Of a DNA stretch of 64,000 bases, positions 1 to 8,549 are shown one piece after another. The notes under the pieces were generated by a model. The model made no database searches and was not told the origin of the DNA. It saw only the letters and a list, made by a program, of their open reading frames with translations. The stretch's first letter is position 1, and each line of letters opens with the position of its first letter. The stretch covers positions 186,001 through 250,000 of the forward strand of contig WSYJ01000157.1 in NCBI GenBank assembly GCA_020186115.1. Reading direction: 5' to 3'. This DNA is from Histomonas meleagridis. Its lineage: Eukaryota > Parabasalia > Tritrichomonadida > Dientamoebidae. Made by a program: the position numbers and the translations under genes.

Positions 1-99
1 TAGACTACTTTTTTGAGATTATATTCTCTGATGTAATGCACATTGCTATTTTCAAAGAATTATTGGGTATAAACACAAGATTAGAAGGTCAGTCTTCTT

Positions 100-735
100 T
101 TAGTTAGCTTTCTTTGGGATTGGACCACGGCGATAGACGCGACGCATGTGGTTACCACATTCAACAATTTTGCCTGAAGCAAGGTATTCTTTGTATTCTT
201 GAAGAGTGTATGGTGTGAAACCAACCTTTGATGAAACGATAACCTTTGATTTTCCTGGGAACTTGAATGATGCACGGCGGAAGGCTTCGATAGCGTTCTT
301 GAGACCATCCTTTGGTGCACGAACTGACATGATGCATTGTGGGTGGTTAACACGGGAAACCATACCATTTGGTTTACCGAAGGCATGACGCATACCTGTT
401 TGAAGTCTATCTGCACCTGCGGTGGAAAGCATCTTGTTGATACGGAGAACATGGAATGGGTGAAGATTGATACGGATGTGATATGCTTTACCCATTGTCT
501 TCATCATGTAACGGTTTGAGCTAACACGAGCGGCTTCGAGTGCTTCGGCAGAAATGTTTTGCCTGTGTTCAAGATATATAAGACGAACACAATATGGGAA
601 AACGTGTGCTGTGGCTTGCTTGGTACCAGTTTCATAACGTTGGAGACGTGGATCTGGAACACCACGGCAGAAGCGGGATTTTGGATATGGTGCACTCTTG
701 AAGTAGCGGTAGCAACGAGCTGGACGACGACCCAT
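100..735 (-). CDS. RPL10: 60S ribosomal protein uL16 (L10)
   Basis: Cytosolic large-subunit ribosomal protein uL16 (old name L10), which sits near the peptidyl-transferase centre and joins the subunit late in assembly. The 211-residue product matches the family in length and along its whole sequence: it opens [13 protein letters not shown], carries the [14 protein letters not shown] stretch, and contains the central [10 protein letters not shown] segment. The ATG at 733-735 is the first in frame and starts the conserved N terminus. Immediately upstream on the minus strand (plus positions 741-760) lies the block shared with the uL23 and eL34 genes. The next gene, at 842, is divergent, so about 100 bp must serve both promoters. 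Identification is from the protein sequence; no similarity search was run. Confidence 0.97.
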   Translation of the reverse strand: MGRRPARCYRYFKSAPYPKSRFCRGVPDPRLQRYETGTKQATAHVFPYCVRLIYLEHRQNISAEALEAARVSSNRYMMKTMGKAYHIRINLHPFHVLRINKMLSTAGADRLQTGMRHAFGKPNGMVSRVNHPQCIMSVRAPKDGLKNAIEAFRRASFKFPGKSKVIVSSKVGFTPYTLQEYKEYLASGKIVECGNHMRRVYRRGPIPKKAN

Positions 736-740
736 TGTGC

Positions 741-760
741 AAAAGGCTCGACCAAACCGT
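741..760 (-). promoter_or_regulatory. Ribosomal-protein start-proximal motif
   Basis: On the minus strand this reads ACGGTTTGGTCGAGCCTTTT and ends 5 nt before the uL16 ATG. It fits the consensus ACGGTTTGGYCRWGCCTTTT shared with the uL23 and eL34 genes of this window. Function (promoter, initiator or translational element) is inferred. Confidence 0.7.
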
Positions 761-790
761 AAAGACGATCAAATAAATAATAAAAGTGCT

Positions 791-800
791 AACCGTTTTA
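791..800. promoter_or_regulatory. AACCGTTTTA promoter motif
   Basis: AACCGTTTTA lies 42 bp before the ATG at 842 in the divergent region shared with uL16. A second related site (ACGTTAAAAC, 821-830) is nearer the start. It is one of many AACSGTT-type sites near start codons in this window. Confidence 0.5.
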
Positions 801-841
801 AAAAATGGCGGTTGTTTTGTACGTTAAAACAAGATAAAACA

Positions 842-2203
842 ATGAAGAAAAAAGAGCAATTGGAAGAAATTACAAAAAAAGTCAAAAAATTGATCGATGA
901 AATGAAATCTATAGATGCTTCTACTCAAATTGGTTATGATAATGCTGAACTTTCTGATTCAGACTTTTCAGATTATTTATACGATATTTCAGATGATGGT
1001 TTGAGTGAAGTTAGCGATATCCCTTCTATTGCTTCTATATATCCAACTTTACCAAAGACAAAAAACGAAACCATAAAAACAAATAAAAGAAAAATTTCAA
1101 AAATTCCTGTTCCAAAAGGAAAAGGAATTCCTAAAAAAATTCAAAGCCCCAAGCAAAGTAATGTTCGTTTTGCAAAACCGATTGAAATACAGCAACAACA
1201 AGTAATCCATCCTATCAATTTTCTTGCTCCAGACTTTTCAAAATATTCCAAAGCTACGCTTTGTATATTTGAAGGCACTGGCTTCCCACGATCTCGAAAT
1301 GGTGAACGAAGTACATATATAGTTGCTCGACTTCACCCTGATCTTCCACCTGTTGAATCACCAATTTGTTTTAATCGAACCAACGATGCTACGTATAATG
1401 GAGGATTTGATCTTAATATAATTGGTCTTGATTTTACATCAATTGTTCCTGTTATTGAAGTTTTTGACTTTATTTCTGAAACTCAACGTGAACTAATTGG
1501 AATGGCATTTATACAATTAAATATGGCGCACAATGATAATGACATATGTGTTGTTTTACAAGATGAATGGATTGATATTTATACTATTAATACAAGAATG
1601 AAATGTGGGAAAATTCGAATGTCATTAGTTTTTCATAATGAAGATGATGACATATCTCATTTGATTCACAAAAATCAAATAGAAAAAGAACAAATATCGA
1701 AGTCATCAAAACAGCAAAAAGAAAATAAACTTGATAAAGATGATGAACAATTATCTAAAAAAGAATCAACTGCTGTTCAAACAGTTCCAGAAACGCCACC
1801 GATTCAAAAAGATTTATTCACAGAAGACAGTTCAATGAGTGAAATGCATTTGGATTATTCATTACCTGTTGGGCCTTGGAAATCATTTCCATGTGAAAGT
1901 GATTCCTTAAATATACCTGTTAAAGAAATTAAAAAAGAAAAGATAAACCCAAATAAACCAGTATTATACTTCGTTGATGAAGTGGATCTTGATGTATCAG
2001 ATGAATTAATAAAAGAAGAACCACCATTAAAGACATCAAAACCATTTATTAAACCCAAAATAAAAGATGTTAACCAATACAATTTGAATTTAGATGAAAG
2101 TTTTTCTTCAACTACAGACAAAGAAGAAAAAAATATAAGAGAAACAGAAGCATCGCCTTTGATGAACAGATATGCTAAATATTCTGATTTTAATTGGAAT
2201 TAA
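842..2203 (+). CDS. C2-domain-like protein
   Basis: A 453-residue protein of unknown role. The N terminus (MKKKEQLEEITKKV) is a short predicted coiled coil, then an acidic and Lys/Pro-rich linker. Residues of about 135-275 resemble a C2 domain: an opening strand ATLCIFEGTGFP, a hydrophobic strand ending in PVIEVFDF, the LIGMAFIQL segment, and a closing GKIRMSLVF strand. The C-terminal third is Lys/Glu/Ser-rich and looks disordered. The frame is open upstream to 737, but that start overlaps the uL16 promoter; the ATG at 842 follows the AACCGTTTTA motif and is preferred. C2 domains often bind membranes or centrosomal/ciliary partners, but nothing here proves a function. Confidence 0.6.
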   Translation: MKKKEQLEEITKKVKKLIDEMKSIDASTQIGYDNAELSDSDFSDYLYDISDDGLSEVSDIPSIASIYPTLPKTKNETIKTNKRKISKIPVPKGKGIPKKIQSPKQSNVRFAKPIEIQQQQVIHPINFLAPDFSKYSKATLCIFEGTGFPRSRNGERSTYIVARLHPDLPPVESPICFNRTNDATYNGGFDLNIIGLDFTSIVPVIEVFDFISETQRELIGMAFIQLNMAHNDNDICVVLQDEWIDIYTINTRMKCGKIRMSLVFHNEDDDISHLIHKNQIEKEQISKSSKQQKENKLDKDDEQLSKKESTAVQTVPETPPIQKDLFTEDSSMSEMHLDYSLPVGPWKSFPCESDSLNIPVKEIKKEKINPNKPVLYFVDEVDLDVSDELIKEEPPLKTSKPFIKPKIKDVNQYNLNLDESFSSTTDKEEKNIRETEASPLMNRYAKYSDFNWN

Positions 2204-2233
2204 TGCAAAGAAATGTTTTTGAACGTTTAAATT

Positions 2234-2247
2234 TTAACGGCCGTTAA
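2234..2247. promoter_or_regulatory. TTAACGGCCGTTAA palindrome
   Basis: A perfect 14-bp palindrome, TTAACGGCCGTTAA, ends 11 bp before the ATG at 2259. AACGTTTAA at 2222-2230 lies just upstream. Both halves match the AACSGTT-type promoter motif found across the window. Confidence 0.6.
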
Positions 2248-2258
2248 TACCTTGGGAA

Positions 2259-3626
2259 ATGATTGTTTATAAGAAACAAAAAAGAGCAAAACTAAATTCT
2301 TACCTACAATTTATAGGGAGAGGCTATGAAGCAAATGACACAATATCTGATTTTTCTTCAAATAGTCCGAATTACAAAAATCTAAATGAAATATGTACAT
2401 TATTTTCCAATGGGATGCAGGGAAAGCAGTTGGAAATGATTGGTAATTCTCTTGAGCAACTTTATGAATTCTCTGATAAAAAAACAATTTTAAATAATGC
2501 GATATTTAGACACTTCAATACACTTCAAAATATCATGTTTGTTTTTAGCAACATTGAAATTTTTGGTGTCGATCTCCAAATTCTTTCAATCAAGATAATA
2601 AACCGATTAATTTCAAATTCAAAAGATTTAGTAGAAACAATAATTTCGTTTGGAATTATTCCAATGATTTCCAATGCTCTTCATGTCGAAAATGATTTGC
2701 TTAATATTGAAATTATTATATGCTTTACTAAGCTTGCAAATCATTGTGATGTTTGTCAAAACCATGTTGTTGGAAACATTCCTCTTGAGCAGGTCCATCA
2801 GTATGTTCGATCAAAAAACCCACATTTCGAAGAAGTGACAATCGATTTCCTTGTTTCAATCTCCAAATATCCACTTGACGAATCGGTAATTGAGTATTGC
2901 TTTGGTGAATTCTATTATATTTTAAATTCCACTGAGAATGACCACTTTATATCTACTTGCATAATTGGCATTAATTATCTTGTTTTACAGCCAAGTGAAA
3001 TTTGGCCAAGACTTTTTGCATGTACTAGTTTTGACAAAATCATAACTCTTCATATCATTAGTGAAGATCCTGATGTTGTTATTCCATTATTAGATCTTGT
3101 ATCAAATATCTATTTCAAAGGTGAAGCGGTTAGCGGTTTGCAGTTTTTAACTATCGTCCAAAAATTGGAGTACCCCAAAATACGGCCTATCGTATCGGTT
3201 ACCATCAAGTACATTATCAGGAATAAACCCGAACTTATAAGCAAATTTATAAACATGGGGTTGCTGACAACAACTTCAAGAGTATTTATACGTTCTACAT
3301 TTCAAGCAAAATCAAAAATGTTAAATTATTTATACGTTATCACTGAAATTGGATGCCCAGGCGATATTTATAAACTTATTGAATCAGACATTCTTAGTAT
3401 TTTTGTACATATGATCGAAAATGGATTTGATAAAGAAGTTATGAAATCAATTAAAGCCATTGATAATTGTTTTAGAGAAATGACCAGAGAAAAGTGTTGT
3501 AGAAGACTTAGGGAAACAGAAGGTTCAGATGTTATTTTTACTCTACCAAGATACAATAATCAAGAAATTGCTGATTTCTCGAATGACTTCCTTATTAGGA
3601 ATAGAGACCTTATAGAAGGTGATTGA
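2259..3626 (+). CDS. Armadillo/HEAT-like repeat protein
   Basis: A 455-residue helical-repeat protein. After a basic N terminus (KKQKRAKL) the sequence alternates hydrophobic helices with segments such as VETIISFGIIPMISNAL and IEIIICFTKLANHCDVC, typical of armadillo-like solenoids (a helix, a small residue, then 'I-P-M-I'). No catalytic motif is visible. Armadillo-like proteins of this size are common in trichomonads and often lack assigned functions; an importin-alpha-like role would need a canonical basic importin-binding domain and the W/N arrays, which I do not see clearly. The start follows a strong palindromic promoter motif by 11 bp. The partial gene at the right end of the window is of the same general class. 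Confidence 0.65.
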   Translation: MIVYKKQKRAKLNSYLQFIGRGYEANDTISDFSSNSPNYKNLNEICTLFSNGMQGKQLEMIGNSLEQLYEFSDKKTILNNAIFRHFNTLQNIMFVFSNIEIFGVDLQILSIKIINRLISNSKDLVETIISFGIIPMISNALHVENDLLNIEIIICFTKLANHCDVCQNHVVGNIPLEQVHQYVRSKNPHFEEVTIDFLVSISKYPLDESVIEYCFGEFYYILNSTENDHFISTCIIGINYLVLQPSEIWPRLFACTSFDKIITLHIISEDPDVVIPLLDLVSNIYFKGEAVSGLQFLTIVQKLEYPKIRPIVSVTIKYIIRNKPELISKFINMGLLTTTSRVFIRSTFQAKSKMLNYLYVITEIGCPGDIYKLIESDILSIFVHMIENGFDKEVMKSIKAIDNCFREMTREKCCRRLRETEGSDVIFTLPRYNNQEIADFSNDFLIRNRDLIEGD

Positions 3627-3674
3627 TATTATTGTGTTAAAATACTTAATTAATAAAGCGTCTTGTTAATTGTT

Positions 3675-4055
3675 TTAACCATTTGGGATGATTCTCATAG
3701 CAGAATCTAATGTAGCTTGCCCTGCAATCTTTTCTGCAACATCGCTTCTTCCTAGAACTCTGATAAAAAACGTTTTAGGTATTGAAGAATAAGTTTCCAT
3801 TTCACTTTCATTTAATGGCTTAAATACATATTGTCTATATGACTTACTAAAAACTGATATCGAAAATGTGCTGCGTGGAGTTCTAATGATTAAAGGTGTT
3901 GTTAAACTATATATATCATAAAAAGAATCAGCAAAAGCTACTAATATTTCTTGAAGGTGCGCATCAGTAAACCAATCGCCTGGAGGAGCCATAAATTCAA
4001 TTGTTGCAAATCTGTCCTTTGAAATCCTCACATATAATGTTTTTCTTCCCTCCAT
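3675..4055 (-). CDS. Hypothetical protein, 126 aa
   Basis: A small protein not recognised. It opens MEGRKTLYVRISKDRFATIEF and has several short beta-prone stretches, no signal peptide and no membrane segment. The reading frame covers nearly the whole gap between two neighbours and its start is divergent with the gene at 4109, 53 bp away, which supports it being real. The shared promoter region contains CAGGGCACCCC (4078-4088). Confidence 0.55.
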   Translation of the reverse strand: MEGRKTLYVRISKDRFATIEFMAPPGDWFTDAHLQEILVAFADSFYDIYSLTTPLIIRTPRSTFSISVFSKSYRQYVFKPLNESEMETYSSIPKTFFIRVLGRSDVAEKIAGQATLDSAMRIIPNG

Positions 4056-4108
4056 TGTATCGGTCGTGATTTGGTACAGGGCACCCCAAATTTGTCACCA
4101 AACAAAAC

Positions 4109-4891
4109 ATGAAACCTTTTTTAAAAAAATTGTTTGGATGGGTTAGCGACGATGTAGAAATCCCGAACAAGCCAATATATTTAGATCTCCCGGGAGAAGA
4201 TTACTACCGACCAAAATCAAATATTTCAAATATTTTATTTCGTCCAGAGCACAAGGATACTGAAACACAAACCGAGTGTAGCTTAGTAACAGCTGCTAAT
4301 ACACAAATAATGACAGATCCTCTTAATTTTGATATAAATATATTTAACAAAAATCCGAAACCAGTTCCCAAAAATATTCCATTTGAACTTAAATATGACT
4401 TGTTTAACACAAAGTTTGGATTACAAGCAGATAATGATCCGCCAAAAATAACATTTAAACCAAAAGTCAAATTCAACAAACCATTAATTTCATGTAGCAC
4501 AGCACCACATTTCGAATTCACACTTCCAGGTGCTTCTACAGAATCAGGAAATATACCATTTCCAGAGTTTAAACAAATTGAATGGAAAAGTAATCCCCAA
4601 AACACAGAACTAACACCAGTCACACAAAACAAAAAAGTTGAGCCTTCTACGGAACCAACCGTATACAAATCTGACAGATCTAATAGTGTGAATAATGATA
4701 TTCCAGAATCAGACAACGAAAATGAACAAGAAAACAGCAGCAGCGGTGCTGAATCGCATAGCTATCAAGAAAGTGATAGCAGTGATTCCAGTGCTGGTTC
4801 TCAATATTCTGAATATAGTAGTCTTCAAGAGGATCAATATGATTCATCAAACAGTACCCATTCAAGTTCTGAAGAAGATAGTTCCAGCTAA
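4109..4891 (+). CDS. Hypothetical acidic/serine-rich protein
   Basis: A 260-residue protein of unknown role. Residues 1-30 (MKPFLKKLFGWVSDDV) could form an amphipathic helix. The middle is Pro/Lys/Phe-rich. From about residue 195 it is a low-complexity Ser/Glu/Asp tail with many SSS and SSEED runs, which are likely phosphorylation-prone and disordered. Several shadow frames cross it, but codon use and its single long frame favour this one. It is divergent with the 126-aa gene at 3675. Confidence 0.55.
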   Translation: MKPFLKKLFGWVSDDVEIPNKPIYLDLPGEDYYRPKSNISNILFRPEHKDTETQTECSLVTAANTQIMTDPLNFDINIFNKNPKPVPKNIPFELKYDLFNTKFGLQADNDPPKITFKPKVKFNKPLISCSTAPHFEFTLPGASTESGNIPFPEFKQIEWKSNPQNTELTPVTQNKKVEPSTEPTVYKSDRSNSVNNDIPESDNENEQENSSSGAESHSYQESDSSDSSAGSQYSEYSSLQEDQYDSSNSTHSSSEEDSSS

Positions 4892-4955
4892 TAAGTTATA
4901 ATAAATTTATATTCGAATCCAATTTATTTTTATAAATCAGCCGTTTATATTTGCG

Positions 4956-4965
4956 AACGTTTATA
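4956..4965. promoter_or_regulatory. AACGTTTATA promoter motif
   Basis: AACGTTTATA lies 2 bp before the ATG at 4968, with CCGTTTA at 4941-4947 just upstream. Both are members of the window-wide AACSGTT/AACGTTTA set. Confidence 0.5.
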
Positions 4966-4967
4966 AT

Positions 4968-5861
4968 ATGTATTCCCAAAATCCACAAATCAATCCTCCT
5001 ATTTACGAAGGAATTAACCCATTCAAAGGAACGCAACAAAGATTTGTTCCACAAATGGGAGATGTTCCAACCGAAAATCCTAGTTTTGAACAAGAAGAAG
5101 GATATCCACCTCCTGATCCGTCTTTATATGATTTTTATGCTTCTGATCCTTCAATGCAAGCATATTTTAAATCGCAATGTCAACCACAGTTCACGTTTGC
5201 TCGAAGAATTAACAAGATGAATTGGGATCTAATTTCAAATATTGATGTTTCAACAATTGCACGCAATGGTGATTTTGCATCAATTGAATATCTTATGCAT
5301 CCAATAGCATTTGCAAATATAACGCAAGATGATTTAAAACATTTTAATGATCGAGGTGCGCTTCATGCTTTTCTAATTTTGCAAATGGCTGTTGAAGTTC
5401 TCCTTGTCAGAATAGGTAATACCCCACTTCCATCAGCCGTCAATCAACAAAAACCAATTGAACCAAATCCGCAAATCACGGCTCAATATGAAGCTAGAAT
5501 TGATTTGTTGAAAAAAGACATCAAATCACGAGATAACATAATAAATAGTCTTACAGAAAGAGTTCAAGTCGCTGAACAAGAAAGGGATGAGCTCAAAACT
5601 CTGCTTCGTACGTCGAAAGAATCGCCAAAGACGTCAAAATCATCGAAACCGGTAAAACAGTCGAAACAACATAAGAAAACAATACAATATTCTTCGGAGG
5701 AAAGCGACGAAACTACTGAAGAAAGCGGAGCTTTGCATATTGACACGCAATACATTCGATATAAGCAGGAAAGACCTCATGTAGCAACAAAAAGAAAACA
5801 ACCTGTTAAATATAAAAAGAAACCTGCCAAAAGCGAATCATCTTCTTCGGGATGGACATAA
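4968..5861 (+). CDS. DZIP1-like protein (basal body/cilium)
   Basis: A 297-residue protein whose residues of about 73-150 fit the DZIP1-like N-terminal domain: an aromatic-basic start (FTFARRINKMNWDLISNID), then VSTIARNGDF and a block of helices. In animals DZIP1/Iguana and DZIP1L act at the ciliary base and transition zone. Here the domain is followed by a coiled coil (about 175-215, RIDLLKKDIKSRD...ERVQVAEQERDELK) and a basic Lys/Ser-rich tail; the animal C2H2 zinc finger is not present. Flagellated trichomonads have basal bodies, so a role there is a reasonable inference. CCGTTTA (4941-4947) and AACGTTTATA (4956-4965) precede the ATG by only a few bases. Confidence 0.6.
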   Translation: MYSQNPQINPPIYEGINPFKGTQQRFVPQMGDVPTENPSFEQEEGYPPPDPSLYDFYASDPSMQAYFKSQCQPQFTFARRINKMNWDLISNIDVSTIARNGDFASIEYLMHPIAFANITQDDLKHFNDRGALHAFLILQMAVEVLLVRIGNTPLPSAVNQQKPIEPNPQITAQYEARIDLLKKDIKSRDNIINSLTERVQVAEQERDELKTLLRTSKESPKTSKSSKPVKQSKQHKKTIQYSSEESDETTEESGALHIDTQYIRYKQERPHVATKRKQPVKYKKKPAKSESSSSGWT

Positions 5862-6162
5862 CATTCATTGTAACTAAATTTTTATATTTGTAATTTTTAA
5901 ATTTTTATACCATCAAAAATTTATTTTATTCTTTATCAACAAATCATTGTATTAGAAAATAATGTTATTTATATATGTAATTTTGTTTGATATTTAGTTG
6001 TTTATATGAAAAATTTATAGGGTAACAAAAAATGGTTTGTAATATTTACATTAATTAACACATATTTATGAAGTTTTAACTCTATATACACTCGTCAGAA
6101 AACGTGTTTTAAAATTACTGCGATCCTAATTTCATTTACTATGTTATATTATCATGTATTAG
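5862..6162. other. Intergenic, no gene seen
   Basis: Very AT-rich sequence after the DZIP1-like gene. No promoter motif or coding signal was found. Confidence 0.6.
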
Positions 6163-6423
6163 TATAAACTTGTTAACCGATCGCTGGTCTTCGATAGCTT
6201 TAGCTGTCGCGGTAATTATTCTGTCGCTAGTGCTACTTGTACAGGCAACATAACTGTTGCTACCATTAACAATTATTATATTGGTAACAGTATAGGTGGA
6301 GGTTCTAATGCAACAATAACGATACCTTGTATTGCTACTATTAAAAGTGATGGTGTTATGGAAGTCGGAGAATATATTGATTTTCATTATTGTAATGAAA
6401 GAAATAAACTCAAAATCAAATAA
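6163..6423 (+). pseudogene. Possible surface-protein fragment
   Basis: An 86-codon open frame without a start codon, less AT-rich than its surroundings. It reads as a Gly/Ser/Thr/Asn-rich, Cys-containing beta-type sequence (for example SCRGNYSVASATCTGNITV and GNSIGGGSNATITIPC), resembling an extracellular domain piece, then stops at 6421-6423. It lies between two genes and has no promoter motif. I read it as a relic of a surface-protein gene; the family is not recognised. Confidence 0.35.
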
Positions 6424-6507
6424 TTTAGTGTTTTTTAATGGTGTCAATGATAAATAAATTTTTCTTTATAAACAAATGCAAATTCAAATTCAAATACATT
6501 TTATTGA

Positions 6508-8178
6508 TTACTCACAAAAAGACTTTACTCTAATCATAACGAACAGCGAAATCACTGCGAATGTGAACACGAGCAGCAGCACTTCTTTGAAGTGCGGCAT
6601 TTCCAAAAGGCTTTTCACGTTCAAATTCGATAGCACGTGATAAGCGTAAGCGTACGACCTCATTAAAGACACAAGAAACGCGTCTTTCGGCCTCAACCTA
6701 AGCAAATCGTCCAAATGTTCCATTGCGCAAGACATGTTATTCATATTTTCCCAAAACTTATCGAACGCTATGTAAGGATTTCTTTTCGCATAAGTTTCGA
6801 TCAATTTGTTTTTTCTTTTTCTGTCAGGTTCGAATTGAATTATGTCATAAATTCTTCGGACGAAATTCGAGTGAAGCATCAAATTCATTATGTTTAAGTT
6901 TGTGTCTTGATTTTGCTTCATTATTATGTAGTCGTTCCACATCGCTGCTTTATTGCCCATGAAAGCGAGTCGAAGATATATACGTTTTGGGAGGCTATAA
7001 TCCGAAAAGGAAACTAATTCTTCAGCATGTTGAACTTCATCAATAAATAATGTGCTATCTATGAATTTACGTATGAATTTGACTTCATGTTTTTTGGTGA
7101 TCTTTTGGATGTTTTGAAGACTTAAAAGAGCGCTAAAGAAATCACGTACTTCTGGTTGAAATGTAGCGTTCCAATATTTAATTAGGTCATTGACTTGGGT
7201 AATATTAAGTTCAAATGGTGGAATAGATGTAAGTTGTAAATAAATTAGGAGCTCGGCGGTTTTTTCATCGGCGTAAGAATTATTTTCAATGAAATTCAAT
7301 GCGGTCGTTAACTTTTCAGTGTCATTCAATTTTTGATGCAGATGTTGGAATACAATGTCGAAAGAAAATATCCTTTGAGCTAAAAGAGATGTGTTAAGGA
7401 ATTGCTCACAGACAGAAATTACATCATTAGGTGTGCCTTTATGTTTAAAACGATAATTAATGAGCGCTTGATATACTTCGGTATCATTTGTGACGTTACG
7501 ATGAATTATATCTTCAAATAACATTGCAATTTTGGGATGTCTGATGTCACAAAAGAAACAATTTATGCTATCATTCGTTGGTGGGATATTTTCAAGATAT
7601 TGATATTCATAATGATATAAGATTTTTCTGGACTTTGTGCTTTTTGGCTCACTTTTAAATTCTGTCATTTTGTGAATGCATGGGAAATAATCAAAAATAT
7701 ATTTGCGGAAGGAATATATTCCAATTTCATATATTTCAGCCAATGCTTTTTCATATGATTGATTAACTTCTATACCATAATAGTATCTGTGTGAACGAGA
7801 AAGATTTGCCATAATGGTATTTGATTGATCGTGATCAATAAATGTCTCTGAAGTTTCGTTTGCTTTTGCTGATTCCAAAAGAAATCTTAAGTCTATGCAA
7901 TTTTGGTCATCTGTAGTATGTGAACAATGATATATTTGTGAAAAAGAAGCAAAAAGATGTGTTTCATTCGTTGAAAAAAATTGATTCATTGCAGATTTTG
8001 AGCATTCTTCCGATGTTTGAAAATAGTCACAATTATAACTTACATCCATGTTTGGATCTTCTTCTTTTTTTGGTGCATTTGGATCAAAATTGATAAGATC
8101 TTGAATTGTTAATATCTCTGGAGGAAAAAATATATTCTGTTGTGATGCTTGTAAAAATAAAGTATAAATAATAAACAT
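6508..8178 (-). CDS. Type I membrane protein, SEL1L/Hrd3-like
   Basis: A 556-residue protein with a likely N-terminal signal peptide (about residues 1-14), a long region with several N-glycosylation sequons and paired cysteines, and one C-terminal membrane segment (VLLLVFTFAVISLFVMI) followed by a short basic tail. Several stretches are Sel1-like (YYYGIEVNQSYEKALAEI; LAFMGNKAAMWNDYIIM). This topology and repeat type match SEL1L/Hrd3, the lumenal substrate adaptor of the ER-associated degradation ligase. Repeats are divergent, so an unrelated helical ER or surface protein is possible. The ATG at 8176-8178 starts the signal peptide directly. Confidence 0.5.
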   Translation of the reverse strand: MFIIYTLFLQASQQNIFFPPEILTIQDLINFDPNAPKKEEDPNMDVSYNCDYFQTSEECSKSAMNQFFSTNETHLFASFSQIYHCSHTTDDQNCIDLRFLLESAKANETSETFIDHDQSNTIMANLSRSHRYYYGIEVNQSYEKALAEIYEIGIYSFRKYIFDYFPCIHKMTEFKSEPKSTKSRKILYHYEYQYLENIPPTNDSINCFFCDIRHPKIAMLFEDIIHRNVTNDTEVYQALINYRFKHKGTPNDVISVCEQFLNTSLLAQRIFSFDIVFQHLHQKLNDTEKLTTALNFIENNSYADEKTAELLIYLQLTSIPPFELNITQVNDLIKYWNATFQPEVRDFFSALLSLQNIQKITKKHEVKFIRKFIDSTLFIDEVQHAEELVSFSDYSLPKRIYLRLAFMGNKAAMWNDYIIMKQNQDTNLNIMNLMLHSNFVRRIYDIIQFEPDRKRKNKLIETYAKRNPYIAFDKFWENMNNMSCAMEHLDDLLRLRPKDAFLVSLMRSYAYAYHVLSNLNVKSLLEMPHFKEVLLLVFTFAVISLFVMIRVKSFCE

Positions 8179-8549
8179 AATGTAAATTTAATTTTTTTGA
8201 TTTGAGGAGTATTTTTCTGTTCGACTACACCTTGTCAATCAAAAAGGCCACTTTTATTCACATACAGGAAAATTCTGAGACTCAAACTTCATATTAATTA
8301 ACATATATATTGAATGTTTAAATATAAAAATGCATAAAACGGAAATTTCATTAAAAAAATTGCTATAAAACAAAAGTAGAATTATAACTTATTTTTTTAA
8401 AAAAGTATCATTACTCAAAATTATTTACACATAATAATTTTTTATAAAAGTTTCTCAAGAAAGTGAATAGATTTCATGTTAAAAAAATAAAATTCATTTT
8501 GAATAAACTATTTTTATTAAGTTTTAATAAAAATCTTTATTTAATTAAA
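8179..8549. other. Intergenic, no gene seen
   Basis: AT-rich gap between the start of the SEL1L-like gene and the 3' end of the BspA-like gene. No motif or coding signal was identified. Confidence 0.6.

Noticed and set aside
4204-4716. 170-codon minus-strand frame opposite the gene at 4109
   Set aside because: It is the antisense of a low-complexity gene and shows no domain; the plus-strand frame has a start at the divergent promoter.
4911-4919. ATTCGAATC, like a tRNA T-loop
   Set aside because: No pairing stems, anticodon arm or CCA-compatible end can be built around it.
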